DNA from: Streptomyces cinnabarinus
GTDB taxonomy: Bacteria > Actinomycetota > Actinomycetes > Streptomycetales > Streptomycetaceae
Reading direction: 5' to 3'
Assembly: GCF_027270315.1 (NCBI RefSeq)
Contig: NZ_CP114413.1
Span: 3,038,001 to 3,102,000, forward strand
Length of the DNA: 64,000 bases
The notes beneath the pieces are model-generated. The model did not search any database. It saw nothing but the letters and a program-made list of their open reading frames with translations, and had not been told where the DNA came from. Shown here piece after piece: positions 1 through 8,285 of the stretch (position 1 is its first letter; every line of letters begins with the position of its first letter). Position numbers and translations under genes: made by a program.

Positions 1-839
1 TCGGCCCTTCCCAGCAGCTCCGGTACGTCGGAGACCTTCGCCTCCAGGAAGCCCGCCGCCATGTTGGAGAGCAGCGACAGGGTGTGGGTGATCTGGTAGT
101 CCTCCAGGCCGTGGCCCGCCAGTGCGGTGCGCGCGTCGGTGAGGGAGGTGGGGCGGTACGCGACCGGTCTGCCGTACCGCTCGGTCAGCAGGTCGGCCAG
201 GTCGGCGCCGCCGAGCGCGGTGACGCCCTCCAGTTCGTACGTCCGGCCCGCGTGGCGGCTGCGGCCCCCTGAGGTCAGGGCGCCGTCGGCCTCGGCCGCC
301 ACTCGTACCGTGATGTCCGCGAGGTCCTCCCTGGCCACGACCGACATCCGGCCCGTGCCGTACGCGGCCGAGAAGACACCGGTCCCGGCGGCCGGTCCGG
401 CGGCCGCCGTCGAGAGGCCGCCGAGGAGTTCGGCGTACAGGCCGTTGCGCAGGATCGTCGTGTCGTACGGGCCCTGGGCCAGGCGGTTCTCGGTCCAGCG
501 GTGCGGTAGGGCGAGGGTGGTGCGCTCGCCCGATGCGGCCAGGCTCGTATAGATGACGTGGCGGACGCCCGCCGCTGCCGCCGCGTCGGCCACCGCGCCG
601 TGGCGGGCCAGCACGATGTCGTCCTCGGCGTATCCGGCGGAGATCATCACCAGGACGTCGACCCCGGTGAGGCCTTCCGCGAGGCTCCCCGGGTCGTCGA
701 AGTCGATGCGCCGCGCGGTCGCTCCGTCGCCGCCCCGGGTGCCTGCCACGACCTCGGCCCCGCCCGGCGCGGACAGCGCGGACAGGCCCTGGAGCACCAG
801 TCGGCCCAGTCCTCCTGAGACCCCGGTCACGAGAATCAT
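1..839 (-). CDS. NmrA-like NAD(P)H-binding oxidoreductase (C-terminus cut by window edge)
   Basis: The reverse strand reads from an ATG at 839 without a stop to the window edge, giving about 279 residues. The protein begins MILVTGVSGGLGRLV, a Rossmann dinucleotide-binding loop of the GxxGxxG type, followed by an atypical-SDR pattern (VLVMISAGYAED, then HVIYTSLAAS). This resembles the NmrA/QorB-type NAD(P)H:quinone oxidoreductase or sensor family. It is divergent from an HxlR regulator gene 80 bp away, an arrangement common for redox-responsive oxidoreductases, so that regulator probably controls it. The substrate cannot be deduced. The missing C-terminus lies to the left of the window. Confidence 0.85.
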   Translation of the reverse strand, partial: MILVTGVSGGLGRLVLQGLSALSAPGGAEVVAGTRGGDGATARRIDFDDPGSLAEGLTGVDVLVMISAGYAEDDIVLARHGAVADAAAAAGVRHVIYTSLAASGERTTLALPHRWTENRLAQGPYDTTILRNGLYAELLGGLSTAAAGPAAGTGVFSAAYGTGRMSVVAREDLADITVRVAAEADGALTSGGRSRHAGRTYELEGVTALGGADLADLLTERYGRPVAYRPTSLTDARTALAGHGLEDYQITHTLSLLSNMAAGFLEAKVSDVPELLGRA

Positions 840-919
840 TCGAGCGCCCCTTGTGTTGATCCCTTGTGAACAGCACCGAGCATCCGCCGAGTTCGGCGGT
901 TCCATAAGGAGGCACTTTC
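840..919. promoter_or_regulatory. Divergent promoter region with possible HxlR operator
   Basis: The spacer between the divergent oxidoreductase and HxlR genes holds a dyad CCGCCGA-gt-TCGGCGG at 884-899 and two direct copies of CCCTTGTG at 848-855 and 861-868. A Shine-Dalgarno AAGGAGG at 906-912 serves the GTG start at 920. HxlR proteins bind dyads in such spacers; that this dyad is the operator is inference. Confidence 0.45.
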
Positions 920-1345
920 GTGTCAGGCCCGAACACCGCCGTAAGTTCCCAGGCCAACGGCGCTCTGCCGGAAGGGCCGTGTGGCGATGACGACTGCGGG
1001 ATCCGCGATGTGCTGGACCGGCTGGGCGATCGGTGGACCGTGCTGGTGGTCGTGGAGCTCACCAAGGGCAGCCGCCGCTACGGCGAGTTGGAGCGTGCGA
1101 TACCCGGTATCTCGCAGCGCATGCTCTCCCTGACCACGAAGCGGCTCGGCCGGGACGGGCTGGTCGAACGGATTGTGCATCCGACCCTCCCGCCCCAGGT
1201 CGAGTACCGCCTGACGCCGATGGGCCGCGGCTTCTCGGCCGTGATCTCCGGGCTTGCCGACTGGTCCCGCGATCACAAACCCGCCATCGCGGCGGCCCGG
1301 ACCGCCTGGGACGCGGAGCACCCCGGGAGTGCGGGCGGGATGTAG
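920..1345 (+). CDS. HxlR-family winged-helix transcriptional regulator
   Basis: 141 aa. The core DVLDRLGDRWTVLVVVEL...YGELERAIPGISQRML...LGRDGLVER...VEYRLTPMG is the HxlR winged helix with its recognition helix and wing. The N-terminus has two cysteines (CGDDDC, about residues 22-27), the position where redox-sensing HxlR/QorR-type proteins carry their sensory cysteine. It starts at GTG 920 after a strong AAGGAGG. It is divergent from the NmrA-like oxidoreductase, the probable target. Redox sensing is suggested by the cysteines but not shown. Confidence 0.9.
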   Translation: MSGPNTAVSSQANGALPEGPCGDDDCGIRDVLDRLGDRWTVLVVVELTKGSRRYGELERAIPGISQRMLSLTTKRLGRDGLVERIVHPTLPPQVEYRLTPMGRGFSAVISGLADWSRDHKPAIAAARTAWDAEHPGSAGGM

Positions 1346-1358
1346 CCCACGGGGCCGT

Positions 1359-1943
1359 TCAACTCCCGTACGGCCGCCTCTCCTTCGCCTCCCGCAGGGC
1401 CGTCCCCCACCACTCCAGCTGGTCCAGCATCGTCTTCGCCGCCGCGTCCGGGGCCGAGGGGTCCTTCAGGCGGCCGGAGTCGTCGAAGGAGGCGCCGGCG
1501 TTGTGGAAGGAGACGGTGTCGCGGACGGTGACGGCATGGAGTTCGGCGAAGACCTGGCGAAGGTGCTCGGCGGCGCGCAGACCGCCCGCAAGGCCGCCGT
1601 AGGAGATCAGAGCCACGGGCTTGGCGCGCCACTCCGCGTAGTGCCAATCGATGAGGTTCTTCAGGCCCGCCGGGAAGGAGTGGTTGTACTCGGGGGTCAG
1701 GACGATGAACGCGTCAGCGCGGGCCAGCTTCGGGCTCACGTCGGCGAGGGCCGCGGTCGCCTCCTCGGTGCGGGCGAAGGACGTGGGCAGTTCGATCCCG
1801 GCCACGTCCACGACCTCGGCCGCAAGGTCCTCGCGGCGCTCCACGTGCTCCAGGATCCAGTCGGCGACGACCGGGCCGAAGCGGCCGTGGCGGTTGCTGC
1901 CGATGACGACGGTGACGTTCAGGGGTTCCATGGCGGAAGTCAT
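1359..1943 (-). CDS. NADPH-dependent FMN reductase family protein (SoxR-regulon type)
   Basis: 194 aa flavodoxin-like protein. The FMN-phosphate loop is seen as VVIGSNRHGRFG near the N-terminus, and TPEYNHSFPAGLKNLIDW is the conserved NADPH-dependent FMN reductase/azoreductase motif. An upstream in-frame ATG at 1964 lies inside a SoxR-like box, so I chose ATG 1943. A promoter placed on that box would start transcription only 2-4 nt before 1943, giving a near-leaderless message. ATG 1931 is the alternative start. By context and promoter this looks like the S. coelicolor SCO2478 orthologue, which I recall as a SoxR target. Its likely role is flavin or quinone reduction under redox-cycling stress. 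Confidence 0.88.
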   Translation of the reverse strand: MTSAMEPLNVTVVIGSNRHGRFGPVVADWILEHVERREDLAAEVVDVAGIELPTSFARTEEATAALADVSPKLARADAFIVLTPEYNHSFPAGLKNLIDWHYAEWRAKPVALISYGGLAGGLRAAEHLRQVFAELHAVTVRDTVSFHNAGASFDDSGRLKDPSAPDAAAKTMLDQLEWWGTALREAKERRPYGS

Positions 1944-1952
1944 GACGACAGC

Positions 1953-1980
1953 GTGATACCTCAACCTTTGTCGAGGTCAA
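1953..1980 (-). promoter_or_regulatory. SoxR-type promoter: 18-bp box between -35 and -10
   Basis: On the reverse strand the hexamers TTGACC (1980-1975) and TATCAC (1958-1953) are 16 bp apart. Between and overlapping them is the dyad CCTCGAC-aaag-GTTGAGG (1976-1959). This matches the SoxR-box layout (CCTCAAG-n4-CTTGAGG) with one arm mismatch. SoxR boxes sit between -35 and -10, as here. The gene it drives belongs to the SoxR regulon of S. coelicolor as I remember it. Confidence 0.72.
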
Positions 1981-2190
1981 GCGCCGCATCGGGTCACCCG
2001 TTCACACGCGCCGCGCAGCCACTTGCCCGACGCCCGCGCAGGGCGGTCCTGACCTGCCAAAACGCGCCGCGCCACCGGCCTTCCTGACACCCATTCACCC
2101 CAATTCTGACGCTCTCTCAGGAAGCGGCCCCGGCCCGCAGCCCCTTACCTCTGAAGGGCAGTGACCACCGCTGATCCCCAGGGAGCATCG

Positions 2191-2712
2191 ATGCGCCGTA
2201 CCGCCCGTCTGCTGACCGGGAGCGCGCTCGCCGTCGCGGCTGTCGGGCCGGTCTGCGCACCGGCGTACGGCGCGGGCGCCGCGAACCTGGAGGTCCGTCC
2301 CTCCTCGGTGGTGCCGGGCGGACAGGTCACCGTGAACACCTCGGCCTGCGCGGACGGCGGTACCGCGACAGGCGACGCCAGCGCGGTGGGCGCGGGCCGG
2401 TTCACGCTGACGCCCAGCACCCATGAGCGGGACGCGATCGGACAGTTCCGGGTGCCGCCGAGCGCGCAGCCGGGGACGTACGAGATCACCGCGACCTGCG
2501 CCGAGGGCGGGCCGAAGGTGACCGGCGACCTGGTGGTGACGCTGACCTCGCAGCGCGGGCAGGTGCATCCGCGAGGAAGTGTGAAGACGGGGGTCGGCGG
2601 CGCACTCGGCCCCGACCCCGTGCAGACCGCGGCCGGCGTGGCGGCTCTCGCCGTCGCCGCCGCGGGCGGTACCTGGCTCCTGCATCGCCGGGCGAGAGGC
2701 GACGGGATCTGA
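2191..2712 (+). CDS. Secreted protein with C-terminal membrane anchor, partner of the class F sortase
   Basis: 173 aa from ATG 2191 (SD-like AGGGA about 10 nt upstream; an earlier GTG at 2161 has no good SD). There is a Sec signal (MRRTARLL, hydrophobic stretch, APAYG), then a beta-rich Ig-like extracellular region (VRPSSVVPGGQVTVNTSAC...GTYEITATCAEG). The end is a single membrane helix and basic tail (LLHRRARGDGI). There is no LPXTG-type motif before the helix, so it may be merely membrane-anchored. It lies 108 bp before the sortase gene in the same direction. The function is unknown. Confidence 0.78.
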   Translation: MRRTARLLTGSALAVAAVGPVCAPAYGAGAANLEVRPSSVVPGGQVTVNTSACADGGTATGDASAVGAGRFTLTPSTHERDAIGQFRVPPSAQPGTYEITATCAEGGPKVTGDLVVTLTSQRGQVHPRGSVKTGVGGALGPDPVQTAAGVAALAVAAAGGTWLLHRRARGDGI

Positions 2713-2820
2713 CGGACACCCTCCGCTGTCCGTCCCGCCGGTACCGCATGTCCCCTCCCCCTCCGGGTCCGACGCCCCTCGCGGCCCGGAGGGGGAACAG
2801 GGTCCGTCCAGGAGGCTCGC

Positions 2821-3444
2821 GTGCGCAGGTACAGCAACACCGCGATAGCGGCCGTCACGGCGGTGGCCCTCTGTTCCGGTGCCTGGCTGCTGCACAGCGG
2901 CGCCGAGGGGCACGCCCCGCCGCAGCCCTCCGCCGCCCAGGCGCACGCCGACCCCGCCGACCGGCAGCCGTTCGCCGCGCCCGCACTGCCGCCCTCCCCG
3001 CCGGACCATGTCCGCATCCCGTCGATCCGGGTCGACGCCCCCCTCATGGGCCTCGGGCTCACCCCGTCCGGCAGCCTCGACGTCCCGCCCGCCGAGCGGG
3101 AGAACCTCGCCGGCTGGTACGAGTCCGGCACCACCCCGGGCGAGCAGGGCACCGCGATCGTCGCGGGCCATGTCGACAACGCCGAGGGCCCCGCCGTCTT
3201 CTACCGCCTCGGCGCCCTGAAGAAGGGCAGCGCGGTGGAGGTGGACCGGCGCGACGGCTCCACGGCCGTCTTCACGGTCGACGCCGTCGAGGTGTACGAC
3301 GCCCGGGACTTCCCCGACGAGAAGGTCTACGGCGCGGCCCGCCGCCCCGAGCTGCGGGTGATCACCTGCGGCGGGGGCTACTCGCGCGCCACCGGCTATC
3401 AGGGCAATGTCGTCGTCTTCGCGCACCTCACCGGCAGCCGGTGA
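2821..3444 (+). CDS. Class F sortase
   Basis: 207 aa from GTG 2821. An N-terminal signal anchor is followed by a Pro/Ala-rich linker and the sortase barrel from about residue 60 (PDHVRIPSIRVDAPLMGLGL). Catalytic residues visible are His117 in VAGHVDN and Cys183 in VITCGG; Arg189 in YSRATGY is the probable third residue. Class F sortases are typical of actinobacteria and usually stand alone with a secreted neighbour, as here. A housekeeping or accessory transpeptidase role at the membrane surface is likely; the substrate is not evident from the upstream gene. Confidence 0.92.
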   Translation: MRRYSNTAIAAVTAVALCSGAWLLHSGAEGHAPPQPSAAQAHADPADRQPFAAPALPPSPPDHVRIPSIRVDAPLMGLGLTPSGSLDVPPAERENLAGWYESGTTPGEQGTAIVAGHVDNAEGPAVFYRLGALKKGSAVEVDRRDGSTAVFTVDAVEVYDARDFPDEKVYGAARRPELRVITCGGGYSRATGYQGNVVVFAHLTGSR

Positions 3445-3465
3445 CCCCAGGACGTTCCACTTGGA

Positions 3466-4248
3466 TCAGGCCACCCACTGCTCGTACGCCATGTTCGCCA
3501 CCAGCGCGAACACCACCGTCAGCAGCACGATCCGGACGAAGCCGCTGCCCTTCTTCAGGGCCGTGTGCGCGCCGAGCGTGCCGCCCGCCAGGTTGAAGAG
3601 GGCCATCAGGGCGGCGAGCTGCCACAGGACCGTGCCCTGCCAGGCGAAGGTGGCGAGCGCGCCGGCGTTGGTGCAGCAGTTGACGATCTTGGCGGTGGCG
3701 GAGGCGGCGACCAGGTCGAGATGGAGCACCGCGGTGAGGGTCAGGACGAGGAAGGTGCCGGTGCCGGGGCCGATGAGTCCGTCGTAGAAGCCGATGCCCA
3801 CGCCCGCGAGGCCGATCGCGGTGAGGATCTGACGGCGGGTGGCGGGGCCGGTCGCCGGGGCGGTGCCGAAGGCCGGGCGCAGGATCACGAAGGCGCCGAC
3901 CGTGATCAGCACCACCATGATCACCGGCTTGAGGACCTCGGTGCTCATCCCGGCCGCGAGGAAGGCCCCGCCGGACGATCCGGCCAGCGCCGCGAGGCCG
4001 ATGCGGACGGCCAGGCGGACGTCGACCGGGGTCTTGCGGGCGTAGGTGACCGCCGCACCCGTCGTGCCGACGATCGCCACCGCCTTGTTGGTGCCCAGCG
4101 CGTAGGCGGCGGGCGTGTGCGAGGGCAGTCCCAGCAGCAGCGCGGGGAGCAGCAGGAGCCCGCCGCCGCCGACCACGGCGTCGATCCAGCCGGCCGCGAG
4201 GGCGGCGAGGCAGAGGACGACGATCATGGTCAGCGATATGTCGGGCAT
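3466..4248 (-). CDS. TauE/SafE-family sulfite/organosulfonate exporter-like membrane protein
   Basis: 260 aa polytopic membrane protein. It begins MPDISLTMIVVLCLAALAAG and has the family signatures DAVVGGGGLLLLPALL...ALGTNKAVA near the N-terminus and IGFYDGLIGPGTGTFLV in the second repeat, with about eight helices. The open frame continues upstream, but ATG 4248 gives the expected family length. It is divergent from the nitrite reductase operon and convergent with the sortase (21 bp apart). The family exports small anions such as sulfite or sulfoacetate; the substrate here is unknown. Confidence 0.88.
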   Translation of the reverse strand: MPDISLTMIVVLCLAALAAGWIDAVVGGGGLLLLPALLLGLPSHTPAAYALGTNKAVAIVGTTGAAVTYARKTPVDVRLAVRIGLAALAGSSGGAFLAAGMSTEVLKPVIMVVLITVGAFVILRPAFGTAPATGPATRRQILTAIGLAGVGIGFYDGLIGPGTGTFLVLTLTAVLHLDLVAASATAKIVNCCTNAGALATFAWQGTVLWQLAALMALFNLAGGTLGAHTALKKGSGFVRIVLLTVVFALVANMAYEQWVA

Positions 4249-4269
4249 GATCGCGACCCTAGGGACGGG

Positions 4270-4290
4270 ATACATGCCCTGTCCATGTAC
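4270..4290. promoter_or_regulatory. Inverted repeat upstream of the TauE/SafE gene
   Basis: TACATG (4271-4276) and CATGTA (4284-4289) form a perfect dyad with a 7-nt spacer, 22 bp upstream of the exporter start on the reverse strand. This is a probable operator; the regulator is unknown. Confidence 0.45.
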
Positions 4291-4397
4291 CTGAGCGCTT
4301 TCTGAGGTTCCCGGCGCGCCGCACCCCGCCCTCACAGCCCGCCCCCGCCCGGCACCCGGAACCCTCACACTCACCCGGCGGCCCCGCTGAGGGCAGA

Positions 4398-4435
4398 GTT
4401 CCCCGCGCGAAACAGACGTGATGCTGCCGGGTAAC
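4398..4435 (+). promoter_or_regulatory. GlnR-like binding site of the nitrite reductase operon
   Basis: Four 5-mers spaced exactly 6 bp apart: GTTCC (4398), GAAAC (4409), GATGC (4420) and GTAAC (4431). Streptomyces GlnR sites follow GTnAC-n6-GAAAC-n6-GTnAC-n6-GAAAC. The first half-pair matches 9 of 10 positions; the second is weaker. It sits 24 bp before the ATG at 4459, which implies a very short leader. nirB is a known GlnR target in S. coelicolor. Confidence 0.65.
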
Positions 4436-4458
4436 ACCCGCACCGCACGCTCAGTGCC

Positions 4459-5691
4459 ATGACCTCGAATACGCGTGTGGTGGTGATCGGCGCCGGGCTC
4501 GCGGGCGTACGGCTCGCCCGGCGGCTCGGCGAGCTCGGCACGCCCGCGCTGCTGATCGGCGAGGAGGAGCACCGGCCCTACAACCGGGTGCTGCTCGCCG
4601 AGGTGCTGGCCGGGCGATACGCCCCCGAGGTGATCGCGCTGCCCACCCCGGAGGGCCTGATCCGCACCCGGGTCACCGACATCGACCGGGAGGAGCGCGT
4701 CGTCGAGTGCGCGGACGGCTCGAAGATCGCATACGACACGCTGGTCCTGGCCACCGGCTCCAACCCGGTGCTGCCGCCCCTGCGCGGGCTGTTCACTCCG
4801 GACCATGTACTTCCCGAGGGCGTGCACGCCTTCCGCACCATGGACGACTGCCTGGGCCTGTCCAAGGCGGTACGGCCGGGGGTGCGCGCGGTCGTCATCG
4901 GCGGCGGGCTGCTCGGGGTCTCCGCGGCCCGGGCGCTCGCGGTGCGCGGCGCCCAGGTCGTCCTCGCCCAGCAGTCCGAGCGGCTCATGGAGCGCCAGCT
5001 CGACCCGGGCGCCTCCAAGCTGGTGCTGCGGCACCTGAAGGACCTCGGTGTCGAGGTGCACACCGAGTGCCGGGTGCGCGACGTGCGCTGCGTCGGCGGC
5101 GCGGTCCGCTCGGTGGAGATGGCCGACGGCTATGCCCTCGACGCCGACCTGGTGGTGCTGGCCTGCGGGGTGCACCCGAAGGTCGGGCTCGCCAAGGAGG
5201 CCGGGCTCGCCGTCCACAAGGGCGTCCTCGTCGACGACGAGCTGCGCACCTCCGACCCGCACATCCGGGCGATCGGCGACTGCGCCCAGCACAACGGCAC
5301 GCTCTACGGCCTCGCCACCCCGGCCCTCGAACAGGCCGAGGCGCTGGCGGAGCTGCTCGCCGGTGACTCCGGCGCCCGCTACACCGGCACCCGGGCCCTG
5401 ACCCGGCTGACCCTCAACGGCAACACCACGGCCGCCGACCTCACCCCCTTCGACCTCGCCGCGTTCGGCGAGACCGAGGCGCTCCCGGGCGACGACGTCG
5501 TCCAGCTCACCGACGCCACCCGCGGCACCTACCGCAAGGTCGTCGTCCGCGACGACCGCGTGGTCGGCGGGGTGCTCGTCGGCGAACTCGGCACCGTAGG
5601 CGCGCTCGCCCGCGCCTGGGAGGGAGCAGAGCCGCTCCCCTCTGACGGCGCTCCCCTGCTCCACCTGCTCACCAACGATGGAGGCTCCTGA
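4459..5691 (+). CDS. NirB-like FAD/NAD(P)H oxidoreductase (nitrite assimilation electron transfer)
   Basis: 410 aa pyridine-nucleotide-disulfide oxidoreductase. The FAD loop is VVVIGAGLAGVRLAR (about residues 7-21), then the ATG box TLVLATGSNP, the NAD(P) loop AVVIGGGLLGVSAAR (about 148-162) and the FAD site HIRAIGDCAQH. It resembles the N-terminal half of NirB without the iron-sulfur and siroheme domains. It is the first gene of the operon and its stop overlaps the nirB start (TGATG at 5689-5693). It probably supplies electrons to nitrite, or possibly nitrate, reductase. Confidence 0.9.
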   Translation: MTSNTRVVVIGAGLAGVRLARRLGELGTPALLIGEEEHRPYNRVLLAEVLAGRYAPEVIALPTPEGLIRTRVTDIDREERVVECADGSKIAYDTLVLATGSNPVLPPLRGLFTPDHVLPEGVHAFRTMDDCLGLSKAVRPGVRAVVIGGGLLGVSAARALAVRGAQVVLAQQSERLMERQLDPGASKLVLRHLKDLGVEVHTECRVRDVRCVGGAVRSVEMADGYALDADLVVLACGVHPKVGLAKEAGLAVHKGVLVDDELRTSDPHIRAIGDCAQHNGTLYGLATPALEQAEALAELLAGDSGARYTGTRALTRLTLNGNTTAADLTPFDLAAFGETEALPGDDVVQLTDATRGTYRKVVVRDDRVVGGVLVGELGTVGALARAWEGAEPLPSDGAPLLHLLTNDGGS

Positions 5692-8285
5692 TGACCGCCA
5701 CCCCGGGGCCCACCCCCACGATCGTGCTCGTCGGCCACGGCATGGTCGGCCAGCGCTTCCTGGAGGCGCTCGCCGAGCGCGGCCTGACCGCCACGCACCG
5801 CGTGGTCGTCCTCTGCGAGGAGCCGCGGCCCGCCTATGACCGCGTCGCGCTCACCTCGTACTTCTCGGGCAAGACGCCCGAGGACCTGTCGATGACCGAC
5901 ATGGAGTTCATCGAGAAGCACTCCATCGAGCTGTACGTCGGCGACCCGGCGCTCACCGTCGACCGGGAGGCGAAGAAGGTCACCGCCAAGTCGGGCCAGG
6001 TCTACGACTACGACATCCTCGTCCTGGCCACCGGCTCCTTCCCGTTCGTGCCGCCCGTACCGAACAAGGACGCCACCGGCTGCTTCGTCTACCGCACGAT
6101 CGAGGACCTGCTCGCGATCGAGGAGTACGCGAAGAACGCCACGACGGGCGCCGTGGTCGGCGGCGGTCTGCTCGGCCTTGAGGCGGCCGGCGCGCTCAAG
6201 GGCCTCGGACTGACCTCGCACATCGTGGAGTTCGCGCCCCGGCTGATGCCGGTGCAGGTCGACGAGGGCGGCGGCGCCGCGCTGCTGCGCACCATCGAGG
6301 ACATGGGCCTGAGCGTGCACACGGGCGTGGGCACGCAGGAGATCGTCGTCGACGAGGCGGGCGCCGTCACCGGCATGAAGCTCTCCGACGGCTCCGAACT
6401 CGCCACCGACCTGGTCGTGTTCAGCGCGGGCGTACGGCCGCGGGACCAGCTCGCCCGCGACTGCGGCCTCCAGGTCGGCGAGCGCGGCGGCATCGCCGTC
6501 GACGAGCAGTGCCGTACGGTCAACGACCCGCACGTCTTCGCGATCGGCGAGTGCGCGCTGGCCTCCGACGGCCGGGTCTACGGCCTGGTGGCCCCGGGTT
6601 ACGAGCAGGCCGAGACGGCCGCCGCGACCATCGCCGCCGACGAGGCCGCCTTCACCGGCGCCGACCTGTCCACCAAGCTGAAGCTCCTCGGCGTGGACGT
6701 CGCCTCCTTCGGCGACGCGCACGGCACCACCGAGGACTGCCTGGACGTCGTCTACTCCGACTCCCGCGCGGGCCTGTACAAGAAGCTGGTCATCAGCCGG
6801 GACGGCACGCTGCTCGGCGGCATCCTGGTCGGCGACGCGGAGGCGTACGGCACCCTGCGCGCCTTCACCGGCTCGGTCCCGCCGGTCTCCCCCGAGTCCC
6901 TGGTGCTGCCCGCCGGCGCGGGCGCCCCGGTCCAGCTCGGCCCGTCGGCCCTCCCCGACGAGGCGGTGATCTGCTCCTGCCACAACGTCACCAAGGGCAC
7001 GATCCGCGGCGCGGTCACCGACCACCAGTGCACCACCGTGCCCGAGGTCAAGAAGTGCACCAAGGCCGGCACCGGCTGCGGCTCCTGCGTCAAGGTCCTC
7101 GGCCAGCTCGTCAACGCCGAGCTGGAGGCCAGCGGCGTCGAGGTCGACAAGGGCCTGTGCGGCTGCTTCTCGCAGACCCGCGAGGAGCTCTACGAGATCG
7201 TCCTCGCCCTGCGCATCAGCAAGTACCAGGACCTGCTGGACCGGCACGGCCGCGACGGCGCCCGGGGCGGCGACGGCTGCGAGATCTGCAAGCCCGCGGT
7301 GGCCTCGATCATCGCCTCCCTCGCCCCGACCATCGGCGCCGACGGCTATGTCCTGGACGGTGAGCAGGCGGCGCTGCAGGACACCAACGACCACTTCCTG
7401 GCCAACCTCCAGAAGAACGGCTCGTACTCGGTCGTCCCCCGCATCCCCGGCGGTGAGATCACCCCGGAGAAGCTGATCGTGATCGGCGAGATCGCCCGTG
7501 ACTTCGGGCTCTACACAAAGATCACCGGCGGCCAGCGCATCGACATGTTCGGCGCCCGCGTCGAACAACTCCCGCTGATCTGGACCCGGTTGGTGGACGC
7601 GGGCTTCGAGTCCGGGCACGCCTACGGCAAGTCGCTGCGCACCGTGAAGTCCTGTGTGGGCCAGACCTGGTGCCGCTACGGCGTCCAGGACTCGGTCCGG
7701 ATGGCGATCGACCTGGAGCTGCGCTACCGCGGTCTGAGGTCGCCGCACAAGCTCAAGTCGGCGGTCTCCGGCTGCCAGCGCGAGTGCGCCGAGGCCCAGT
7801 CCAAGGACTTCGGCGTGATCGCCACCGCCAACGGCTGGAACCTCTACGTCGGCGGCAACGGCGGCGCCACCCCGCGCCACGCGGACCTGCTCGCGCAGGA
7901 CCTCACCGACGCCGAACTGATCCGCCTGATCGACCGGTTCCTGATGTTCTACATCCGCACCGCCGACCGCCTGGAGCGCACCTCGACCTGGCTGGACCGG
8001 ATCCCGGGCGGCCTGGACCACGTACGCGACGTGGTCGTGGAGGACACCCTCGGCATCTGCGAGGAGCTGGAGTCCCTGATGTCGGCCCATGTCGACCACT
8101 ACCGCGACGAGTGGGCCGAGACCATCAACGACCCCGAGAAGCTCGCCCGGTTCGTGTCCTTCGTGAACGCGCCGGACACCCCGGACCCGGTCGTCGGCTT
8201 CGTCCCCGAGCGCGACCAGATCAAGCCCGACCTGCCGCTGCTGACGATCGGCCACCGTCCCCTGGAAGGGAGCACCCAGCGATGA
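5691..8285 (+). CDS. nirB: Assimilatory nitrite reductase [NAD(P)H], large subunit
   Basis: 864 aa, full length for NirB. The N-terminal half binds FAD and NAD(P). A BFD-like [2Fe-2S] domain has Cys428, Cys430, Cys463 and Cys466 (ICSCHN...GTGCGSC). The siroheme-[4Fe-4S] domain has Cys655/Cys661 (CVGQTWC) and Cys695/Cys699 (SGCQREC). All cofactor ligands are present, so the enzyme should be active in reducing nitrite to ammonium in the cytoplasm. It overlaps the preceding oxidoreductase gene and, by ATGA, nirD, so the three are probably translationally coupled. Confidence 0.98.
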   Translation: MTATPGPTPTIVLVGHGMVGQRFLEALAERGLTATHRVVVLCEEPRPAYDRVALTSYFSGKTPEDLSMTDMEFIEKHSIELYVGDPALTVDREAKKVTAKSGQVYDYDILVLATGSFPFVPPVPNKDATGCFVYRTIEDLLAIEEYAKNATTGAVVGGGLLGLEAAGALKGLGLTSHIVEFAPRLMPVQVDEGGGAALLRTIEDMGLSVHTGVGTQEIVVDEAGAVTGMKLSDGSELATDLVVFSAGVRPRDQLARDCGLQVGERGGIAVDEQCRTVNDPHVFAIGECALASDGRVYGLVAPGYEQAETAAATIAADEAAFTGADLSTKLKLLGVDVASFGDAHGTTEDCLDVVYSDSRAGLYKKLVISRDGTLLGGILVGDAEAYGTLRAFTGSVPPVSPESLVLPAGAGAPVQLGPSALPDEAVICSCHNVTKGTIRGAVTDHQCTTVPEVKKCTKAGTGCGSCVKVLGQLVNAELEASGVEVDKGLCGCFSQTREELYEIVLALRISKYQDLLDRHGRDGARGGDGCEICKPAVASIIASLAPTIGADGYVLDGEQAALQDTNDHFLANLQKNGSYSVVPRIPGGEITPEKLIVIGEIARDFGLYTKITGGQRIDMFGARVEQLPLIWTRLVDAGFESGHAYGKSLRTVKSCVGQTWCRYGVQDSVRMAIDLELRYRGLRSPHKLKSAVSGCQRECAEAQSKDFGVIATANGWNLYVGGNGGATPRHADLLAQDLTDAELIRLIDRFLMFYIRTADRLERTSTWLDRIPGGLDHVRDVVVEDTLGICEELESLMSAHVDHYRDEWAETINDPEKLARFVSFVNAPDTPDPVVGFVPERDQIKPDLPLLTIGHRPLEGSTQR

